From Gammaproteobacteria bacterium (GTDB lineage Bacteria > Pseudomonadota > Gammaproteobacteria > S012-40): a DNA stretch of 8,772 bases. Made by a program: the position numbers and the translations under genes. The notes below the pieces were generated by a model that saw nothing but the letters and a program-made list of their open reading frames with translations, ran no database searches and was not told the origin of the DNA. The DNA is taken from the NCBI GenBank assembly GCA_029864945.1, contig JAOTSL010000129.1, positions 1 through 8,772 on the forward strand. The letters are read 5' to 3'. Shown here piece by piece: positions 1-5,309 of this stretch (within the stretch, counting starts at the first letter, position 1; the number at the start of each line of letters is the position of its first letter).

Positions 1-102
1 GAAAATAGTGCTGAAAATAGTGCTGAAATAGAAATCAATTTTTTCAATCTCTCTGGTAACGCCAAAACTAATGAAAATCAAGAACTGGACGATAATAATT
101 AA
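1..102 (+). CDS. C-terminal end of an unidentified protein (partial)
   Basis: Frame 1 is the only plus-strand frame open from the window edge. It gives 33 residues ending in a TAA stop, while the other two plus frames stop within the first 40 bases. The tail is hydrophilic and low in complexity: the first eight residues are two copies of Glu-Asn-Ser-Ala from a perfect 12-base tandem repeat, and the last residues are Glu-Leu-Asp-Asp-Asn-Asn. No domain or motif can be recognised, so no function is proposed. A promoter-like site overlaps the stop codon, so the next gene need not be cotranscribed. The body of the gene lies upstream of the window, and the reading frame itself is the main support. 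Confidence 0.5.
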   Translation, partial: ENSAENSAEIEINFFNLSGNAKTNENQELDDNN

Positions 103-125
103 CAGACTTTACGTTAAACTATAAT
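99..125 (+). promoter_or_regulatory. Sigma70-type promoter for the retropepsin-like gene
   Basis: A perfect -10 hexamer TATAAT lies at 120-125. A -35-like TTAACA (5 of 6 matches to TTGACA) lies at 99-104. The spacer is 15 bases, shorter than the usual 16-18, which lowers confidence. Transcription would start near 132, leaving about 85 bases before the ATG at 217. The -35 box overlaps the stop codon of the preceding gene. Confidence 0.45.
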
Positions 126-216
126 ATATAGACCTTGAATTTAATACCTTTTGTGATTGGTGCAATATCGTGTTTTATTTTTCCGCGTCCATTTACTAAA
201 AACGATTTCCATCCTT

Positions 217-684
217 ATGATAAAAAATTTCAGTTTATTGATTGTAGTGATTTCCACTTGGTTAAACCCTGTATATTCCGCGGAAATGACAAATTCCTTA
301 CCGATGAAGGATAAAGGCGCATCTACGTTTTATATTAATGGTCATATCAAAGGTTATGGTATTACGGAATTTATGGTCGATACAGGTTCCGGTTATACCA
401 CCATAAATGAAAACACCTTAGAAATCCTCAAGGCGAGCGGAAATGCGACTTATGTGAAAAAATTACGCGGTATTTTAGCTGATGGTACAGAAAAAATTGT
501 ACCGGTATACCGTATAAACACCCTTACACTCGGACCCTCCTGTGAGCTGCATAATGTGGAGGCCGCTGTATTCCCCGGGAAAACACGGCACATATTAGGC
601 TTGAGCACCCTTAGGAAGACCGGCACATTTACCTTTTCATTTGAACCACCCGCATTAGTTCTAAATGATTGCGAACAAGTATAA
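217..684 (+). CDS. Exported retropepsin-like (clan AA) aspartic protease
   Basis: A 155-residue protein resembling the single-domain bacterial retropepsin-like aspartic proteases, which act as dimers with one catalytic Asp per subunit. The signature is Met-Val-Asp-Thr-Gly-Ser-Gly, with the catalytic D-T-G at residues 55-57. A Gly-containing flap-like segment, Leu-Ala-Asp-Gly-Thr, follows about 45-50 residues later. The second family hallmark, His-Ile-Leu-Gly-Leu-Ser-x-Leu, lies near the C-terminus. Residues 1-22 form a Sec signal peptide: Lys at 3, a hydrophobic core, and probable cleavage after Tyr-Ser-Ala. The protein should therefore act in the periplasm or cell envelope; its substrate is unknown. 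I chose the ATG at 217 because it gives a compact signal peptide. The frame stays open to TTG 157 and GTG 160, which would add 19-20 residues. None of these starts has a good Shine-Dalgarno sequence. The two cysteines (in Gly-Pro-Ser-Cys and Asn-Asp-Cys) could form a disulfide after export. Confidence 0.8.
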   Translation: MIKNFSLLIVVISTWLNPVYSAEMTNSLPMKDKGASTFYINGHIKGYGITEFMVDTGSGYTTINENTLEILKASGNATYVKKLRGILADGTEKIVPVYRINTLTLGPSCELHNVEAAVFPGKTRHILGLSTLRKTGTFTFSFEPPALVLNDCEQV

Positions 685-859
685 TTTATTTTAAAAAACT
701 GAAAAGGCGGGAGTGTCATTAATTCGAGATCTATTTCCATTTCCTGGCGGCCGACGATTTCATTTTTCTGACCTTAATGGATATAAATATGCTATTTGGT
801 CAGACCTGATGTAATTATATATTGAGATGTCTTACTGAGGTGACAGGGTTTTTACAGTA

Positions 860-1924
860 TTAGTTTTCTTCTTGCGCGCCTTCTTCTTGAAGTTGTACAA
901 CTTCCTCGGCTAATCTTTCTCTTTCTAGCTCCAGCATTTGCATACTGTGGTTAATTTCTTTGTTACTTCGTTCTATTTTTTCCGTGAATTCATTTAACTT
1001 GTCCTTTTCTTTTGGCTTTATTTTTAACATATCAACCGTATTTTTTAGACTATTTAAAAGATCCTCTTGTTGCGTTAAAATGTCAACAATTTCCTGAGCA
1101 TCCGGGTTTTCGCTGTGTTGTAATGGGTTAGAATCCATGGCTTCTTTTTCCAAAGCTCCAAAGGCTTGCTCTAACTGCTGAAGCTCGTCGCTTAATCGTT
1201 CCTTTGATGCTTCCATCTCATCTAGCATCGCACCTAGGCTTTCTTCCTGAACTTCCTGTTGCTTGAGTAGATCACGTAATTTATCTGCTTCACCAGCTTC
1301 GAGCTGAAGATCATTTAAAGAGTTCTTTAAATCATTGTACGTACCGTCTAATGTTTGATATGCCATTTCCATTTCGTTATACATTGATTCGTATCCCGAC
1401 ATAGCAAAGACACGTTTCTTTAATGACGTTATTTCAGCTTTAGCTTCCTCACTTATGCCGGTTCCAGAAGACCCACCTGATCCGCCATCATCGTCATCAG
1501 CATCCATTGCGAGTCGTATGATTTTTAAATCAGGAGGCTCTTTGATTATTTCCACTTCTTTCCATTTGCTCAACATTTCCTTTATACGGTGATTTATATC
1601 TTCCCAATAACGAATGTCAGGGTGTATGGTTGTCGCAAAGTCTCTTTCTAGTACTAGCCAATTTAATCTGGCAGTCATTTGTTGCCGAGTTTTGTAAGCT
1701 GAAGTGTCTCCTTCATCAGCCGCTTTTTCAAAGCCAGCACCAAACTTTCGCGTTTGTTTTATCATGCGTTGAATGTATTTTCTCAAAAATAGTTCCGGCC
1801 GTGTGTTCGAAAGATAGTAAGGGCGATACTTTTTAATAAAAAAAGCTTGTACTACGGCAATAACTAGGACTATAAAGGTGATTTCCATTAAACTTAAGAA
1901 TACAAGAAAATTCATTTTAATCAT
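860..1924 (-). CDS. Membrane-anchored cytoplasmic coiled-coil protein, function unknown
   Basis: A 354-residue protein that I do not recognise by name. Residues about 5-30 form one very hydrophobic helix followed by Lys-Lys-Tyr-Arg. By the positive-inside rule this places the remainder in the cytoplasm. Residues 40-140 are a mostly helical basic-to-mixed region rich in Trp and Arg. An Asp/Gly/Ser linker (DADDDDGGSGGSSGTG, 141-156) separates it from a long Glu/Leu/Gln-rich region. That region has heptad-like spacing over roughly 157-263 and 283-347, typical of coiled coils. It ends in an acidic tail. The gene lies 44 bases downstream of the VWA-protein gene on the same strand and is probably its operon partner. 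I start it at ATG 1924, with a weak GGA nine bases upstream. The frame opens earlier at TTG 1942 and has another ATG at 1915. A role as scaffold or adaptor at the inner membrane is an inference from architecture only. Confidence 0.75.
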   Translation of the reverse strand: MIKMNFLVFLSLMEITFIVLVIAVVQAFFIKKYRPYYLSNTRPELFLRKYIQRMIKQTRKFGAGFEKAADEGDTSAYKTRQQMTARLNWLVLERDFATTIHPDIRYWEDINHRIKEMLSKWKEVEIIKEPPDLKIIRLAMDADDDDGGSGGSSGTGISEEAKAEITSLKKRVFAMSGYESMYNEMEMAYQTLDGTYNDLKNSLNDLQLEAGEADKLRDLLKQQEVQEESLGAMLDEMEASKERLSDELQQLEQAFGALEKEAMDSNPLQHSENPDAQEIVDILTQQEDLLNSLKNTVDMLKIKPKEKDKLNEFTEKIERSNKEINHSMQMLELERERLAEEVVQLQEEGAQEEN

Positions 1925-1968
1925 GATGTATTGTCCACGCAAGATCTGAGTTTATAATTTTAAGACTT

Positions 1969-3936
1969 TTACTTATCATCTTTTTCATTTTCCAATATTG
2001 ATGATAATTCATCTTCTAAATCTATATCCGATATTGATGTACTAAATTCATCTTGTGATGATAGCTCCATCGAACTTTCGGGTTCAGTATCATTAATATT
2101 AATGTCAGTAAAAGGGTCTGCTTTGCTATCTGTATCTGATGTTTCGTTTTCTTCCGTTGGGGATTTATCTTTATCCTTTTGTTTTTGTTGTCTTCTATAC
2201 CAAAAATAATAACCTCCACCCATCATGGCAAGAAAAGCATTAAATGAAATAAATGCGATGACCGCATCTTTGACTCCAAAATGACTGCTTGCCTCAAGTT
2301 CATCGGCTGTTAGTTCTTTTTCGGACGACGCTGACAAGTGATTATCTATACTCGTATGCTCATCACTTTCGCTATCGTGGCTACTAGTTTCGATTTTCGT
2401 TTCATTGCGATTATCGTTTTCGGGGCCATTGCTTGCGTCTACGTTAGATTTATTATGAACAGAACTATCAGAAGAGCTAGCATCATGTTCACCCTGTTTT
2501 TGACTGTTCTTTTGTGACGATGCTTCATTATCAACGACGTTATCTGTTTGGTTTTCTGCTGTAACGGTGTCCAAAATATCCGGTTTTCTGACTGTGTCTT
2601 GTTGTATAGTAAAAGGTGTTGTGAAGGTTTCAGATTTAACATCAACAAAAAGTGTTTTTTTACGGTCGAAAGTTTCACCTTGAGCTATGATTTCTATTTT
2701 ATATGGCCCTTGTTTATCAAAGGAGTAGCTAATGCCATAAATACCGTCTTTTCGTTCGCTTCCGATTTCTGATCCATCATCTTTAAGTTTGTTTTCAATC
2801 ATTGAACCGACTGGTGATGTGACTTTTACCGTAAATTTAGTGGAATTGAGAATCTCTCTATTTTTTATTATCTTATTATTCTTTACTAGTTTTGCTTGAA
2901 TATGGAGTGGCGAACCTGGCTCAGCATTAAGTTTTGTGCTTGATGTTTCCAACTTGATGTCCGATACGATATAGGCCTTATTCCCACCTTCACTGTAGTT
3001 AATTTTCCAATACCCTCTGGCGGGATTTTTAACGGTAATTAAGTCAAATTTTCTTGCTTGAAACCAGTTAACATTTTGCTTACGATTGTCCAGCGAGATC
3101 TCTTCACCATCTGGTGATTGTAGGGTAATTATGCTATTCGGCTTAAACTTTGAGGTAACAATAGTAACTTCCTTTACCTCGTCATCAACAATAAAGCTGT
3201 CATTTTCAAGGGGTAGCATCTCCGGTAGTTTAGTGCGTTCAAATATATTTTCGAATACTTGGTGAATGCCGTTGGCATCTTTTAGTAAAATGAATTGCCC
3301 ATTTGTATCTTCAGCGGCAAGTTTTAATAGTGGTATGTATGAATCACTGGTGAAGGCAATTGTATGTACTTTTATATTTTCTTTCGCGAGTTTTGGGGTG
3401 AGTTCTTCGAGTGTTTTTTCAAGTAATTTTAAATTTCGCTCTTTGTTACCTAGATCCATTTTTCCATCTGACATCAATATTATATGACGTGATCGATTTT
3501 TTTCTTTATGTCTTTTCAACAGATCGTAACCACCGAGTAGAGCATCGTGGAGATTTGTAAGTTGTCCATTAGTACTCATTTTTTCAATAGCACCAAGTAA
3601 CTTCTTTTCATTTTTTCGACTATTTAAAGATAGTAGGGGGGTTAGCGGGTATGCCCGGTTACTGAAGCCAATTAGTGATACTTTATCTTTACGTGAAAGC
3701 AGTGATACAAACAGTTTTGCGGCTTGAATACGCAAATGATTGGGATCGTTTTTTTTCATGCTGCCAGATGTATCAAGAACCAGAGCTACATCCAGTCCTT
3801 TTTCCGCTGAATATGCTGGCTGGGTAACTCCAATTATCAAAAAAACCAATAATAACAATGAGGTAGTTGAAAATCGTGTATTCGGAAAATTATTCAATAA
3901 TGAATAACTTGGTATATTTAGATTTATGGAACGCAT
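1969..3936 (-). CDS. Periplasmic VWA-domain protein with C-terminal membrane anchor and acidic cytoplasmic tail
   Basis: A 655-residue protein. Residues 1-44 are a long signal peptide with a Leu-rich core, cleavage likely after Ala-Tyr-Ser-Ala. The VWA domain (about 48-235) has an intact metal-ion-dependent adhesion site: Asp-Thr-Ser-Gly-Ser at 55-59, Thr127 and Asp157 (Ser-Asp-Gly), so divalent-metal-dependent ligand binding is expected. Residues about 240-435 look like beta-rich domains, with Asn-Val-Asn-Trp-Phe, Asp-Leu-Ile-Thr-Val-Lys-Asn-Pro and a Lys-Asp-Asp-Gly...Asp-Gly-Ile-Tyr motif at 385-400. From memory this stretch resembles the gammaproteobacterial TIGR03503 family; that is unchecked. 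A Ser/Asn/Asp/Glu-rich linker (about 450-550) leads to one transmembrane helix (about 556-580), then Arg-Arg-Gln-Gln-Lys and an acidic tail of about 70 residues predicted to be cytoplasmic. The start is ATG 3936, with GAGGG 11 bases upstream and GGAG almost abutting the ATG. It is the first gene of a probable two-gene operon. The cargo or partner is unknown. Confidence 0.8.
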   Translation of the reverse strand: MRSINLNIPSYSLLNNFPNTRFSTTSLLLLVFLIIGVTQPAYSAEKGLDVALVLDTSGSMKKNDPNHLRIQAAKLFVSLLSRKDKVSLIGFSNRAYPLTPLLSLNSRKNEKKLLGAIEKMSTNGQLTNLHDALLGGYDLLKRHKEKNRSRHIILMSDGKMDLGNKERNLKLLEKTLEELTPKLAKENIKVHTIAFTSDSYIPLLKLAAEDTNGQFILLKDANGIHQVFENIFERTKLPEMLPLENDSFIVDDEVKEVTIVTSKFKPNSIITLQSPDGEEISLDNRKQNVNWFQARKFDLITVKNPARGYWKINYSEGGNKAYIVSDIKLETSSTKLNAEPGSPLHIQAKLVKNNKIIKNREILNSTKFTVKVTSPVGSMIENKLKDDGSEIGSERKDGIYGISYSFDKQGPYKIEIIAQGETFDRKKTLFVDVKSETFTTPFTIQQDTVRKPDILDTVTAENQTDNVVDNEASSQKNSQKQGEHDASSSDSSVHNKSNVDASNGPENDNRNETKIETSSHDSESDEHTSIDNHLSASSEKELTADELEASSHFGVKDAVIAFISFNAFLAMMGGGYYFWYRRQQKQKDKDKSPTEENETSDTDSKADPFTDININDTEPESSMELSSQDEFSTSISDIDLEDELSSILENEKDDK

Positions 3937-3991
3937 GCTCCGGCTAACCCTCAGTGATAATAGTAGTGATACCTACAGGATTAACGGCAAA

Positions 3992-4009
3992 CTTAAGTAA
4001 ATACTTGAG
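3992..4009. promoter_or_regulatory. Near-perfect palindrome, possible operator of the VWA operon
   Basis: CTTAAGTAAATACTTGAG is an inverted repeat with eight-base arms around a two-base centre and one mismatched pair. A two-base loop is too small for a stable RNA hairpin, so a DNA-binding site for a dimeric regulator is the better reading. It lies 56-73 bases upstream of the VWA start codon, a usual distance for an operator. I cannot assign a regulator family. Confidence 0.35.
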
Positions 4010-4206
4010 CTTATTGAACAGATTGGGATCGGTAAAAACCAAGAAAATATGACTAAATGATTCACAAGCCGAATAACAGTGCTTTTTATGCATGCATCAG
4101 TTAAATAATTAAACTTTTTCTCATTTTTTATTTACTTGGATTGAACTCGACTAAAGTTGAGGAGTCTGATTTTGTGACATTAACTGGATTCTCCTCTTGA
4201 AGTGTC

Positions 4207-4253
4207 AAACGTTTGATTAGATTGTTTATTCATCTGATCAAACGTTTCTTTTT
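4207..4253 (+). terminator. Terminator-like hairpin with U-tract, reading on the plus strand
   Basis: Arms 4207-4222 and 4232-4247 pair over 16 positions with a single G-U wobble, around a nine-base loop. They are followed by CTTTTT (4248-4253). On the plus strand this has the shape of an intrinsic terminator, although the stem is AT-rich. No plus-strand gene lies upstream within more than 3 kb, and the minus-strand flank has no U-tract, so it does not obviously terminate gluQRS. Alternatives are the end of a small plus-strand RNA, an mRNA processing hairpin, or two protein-binding sites, since each arm carries AAACGTTT. Confidence 0.4.
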
Positions 4254-4371
4254 CGTTAATGCATTCCTTTTCCGCTGTTTTTTCCATTTTTTTTTAAGTC
4301 ATCATGCTATTGATTCGGCGTTCAGATTGTTCACATGCTGGGAAAGTATAAAAAACGGGCTAAATTAGTTT

Positions 4372-5292
4372 CTAATTTTTAGGTGGTTCCACTGTCATTA
4401 TGGTTTTACCCGTCACTTTTTGATGATCCCAATGATTGATGGCCCAGGTTAAAATAGTTTGTTTATTCTCATTTTTTAGCTCTAGAGGTGGGTTTTGATT
4501 CATTTGAGTCAATAGAGTGAAAAGTGTTTTTTCTACACGTGAAATACTAACGGCTTGTGCTTTTGTTTGTTTACTGAGTTTTTCGTTTTTTTCATTTACC
4601 AGGATAGGAAGGTGAAGATAGCGGGGCGTTGGGTAGTTAAGAAGTTGCTGCAAAAAAATCTGTATTGGAGTGCATTCAAATAAATCAAAACCACGTACGA
4701 CTTCTGTTATATTTTGCAAACAATCATCAATAATTACTGCCAGTTGATATGAATATAAACCATCGGCGCGTTTTAACTTAATGTCACCAATTTGTTTTGC
4801 AATGCTCTGACTAATTGTTCCTTGTAGTAAGTCATTAATCGTAATTACAGTGTCACTGGTTTTAAGTCGCACAGCGTGACTGGATGAGATTATTTTTTTG
4901 TCGCGACAATTACCAGGATATATAAAGCCGATGGGACCTGAAGCCGCAATTTCTTTTATGCTTTTCCTGCTGCACGTGCATTTGAAAAGGAGTTCTTTTT
5001 CATCTAGCTGGCTTAAAACTTGTTCATATAGTCCGTGGCGCTGACTTTGGTAAACAACATCTTCATCCCAGTACAGGCCATAACTTTCAAGTGTGCGTAA
5101 AATAGAATCAGCGGCTCCCTTTATTTCTCTCGGCGGGTCCAGGTCTTCTATACGAACAAGCCATTTTCCCCCGTGTTTTTTTGCCTGTAAATAACTGCCC
5201 AAAGCAGTAAATAAAGAACCCATGTGAAGCGAGCCAGTGGGAGAGGGGGCGAAACGACCTCTGTATTGCGAGTTATAAAGTGGTGAGTCCAT
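4372..5292 (-). CDS. gluQ: Glutamyl-Q tRNA(Asp) synthetase
   Basis: A 306-residue paralogue of the glutamyl-tRNA synthetase catalytic core that lacks the anticodon-binding domain, the usual size for GluQRS (also called gluQRS or yadB). The enzyme activates glutamate without tRNA and attaches it to queuosine at position 34 of tRNA-Asp. Visible motifs are Arg-Phe-Ala-Pro-Ser-Pro-Thr-Gly then His-Met-Gly-Ser at 23-26 (the HIGH equivalent), Arg-Ile-Glu-Asp-Leu-Asp-Pro-Pro-Arg at 47-55, the zinc-site residues Cys105, Cys107, Tyr125 and Cys129, Arg-Ala-Asp-Gly-Leu near 175-179, and Lys-Leu-Ser-Lys-Gln at 238-242 (the KMSKS equivalent). All key residues appear present. ATG 5292 lies 17 bases after the ptsP stop. 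It has no clear Shine-Dalgarno, so translation may depend on coupling to ptsP. In E. coli and Pseudomonas this gene follows dksA; here it is joined to ptsP. Confidence 0.95.
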   Translation of the reverse strand: MDSPLYNSQYRGRFAPSPTGSLHMGSLFTALGSYLQAKKHGGKWLVRIEDLDPPREIKGAADSILRTLESYGLYWDEDVVYQSQRHGLYEQVLSQLDEKELLFKCTCSRKSIKEIAASGPIGFIYPGNCRDKKIISSSHAVRLKTSDTVITINDLLQGTISQSIAKQIGDIKLKRADGLYSYQLAVIIDDCLQNITEVVRGFDLFECTPIQIFLQQLLNYPTPRYLHLPILVNEKNEKLSKQTKAQAVSISRVEKTLFTLLTQMNQNPPLELKNENKQTILTWAINHWDHQKVTGKTIMTVEPPKN

Positions 5293-5309
5293 TAGTAATT
5301 AAGCGTGCA

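Larger units (their letters stand above)
3937..4371. other. 435-base intergenic region with palindromes and a strong hairpin
   Basis: This stretch separates gluQRS from the VWA gene; both are on the minus strand. It should contain the VWA operon promoter, but I could only find a weak minus-strand candidate: TATTAT at 3957-3962 with TTAATC 16 bases upstream. It also holds an 18-bp dyad at 3992-4009, a strong hairpin at 4207-4247, the small palindrome ATGCATGCAT at 4088-4097 and a T-run of eight on the plus strand at 4288-4295. A minus-strand reading frame of 35 codons (4180-4287) has no ribosome binding site. No tRNA or recognisable riboswitch was seen. Confidence 0.6.

Noticed and set aside
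157..216. Upstream TTG/GTG extension of the retropepsin-like gene
   Set aside because: It adds a residue stretch before an already complete signal peptide and has no ribosome site; kept only as an alternative start.
450..740. Minus-strand open frame of 96 codons
   Set aside because: It lies opposite the retropepsin-like gene, which has a clear family signature and signal peptide; the antisense frame has no recognisable motif.
767..804. TCTGACC / GGTCAGA inverted repeat as a terminator between the convergent genes
   Set aside because: The arms are seven bases with a 24-base loop and no U-tract on either strand.
1630..1836. Plus-strand open frame inside the coiled-coil gene
   Set aside because: It is antisense to a continuous 354-residue gene and has no domain or ribosome site.
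2022..2772. Short frames on both strands inside the VWA gene (2022-2219, 2439-2678, 2548-2772)
   Set aside because: Low-complexity shadows of the Ser/Asn/Asp-rich linker and tail; the main frame is intact throughout.
4088..4097. ATGCATGCAT palindrome
   Set aside because: A simple alternating ten-base palindrome is likely by chance and has no partner site.
4350..4378. AAATTAG-TTT-CTAATTT hairpin at the gluQ stop codon as its terminator
   Set aside because: The stem is only seven AT pairs with a three-base loop and includes the stop codon; on the minus strand the T-run follows after six further bases, so it is not a convincing terminator.
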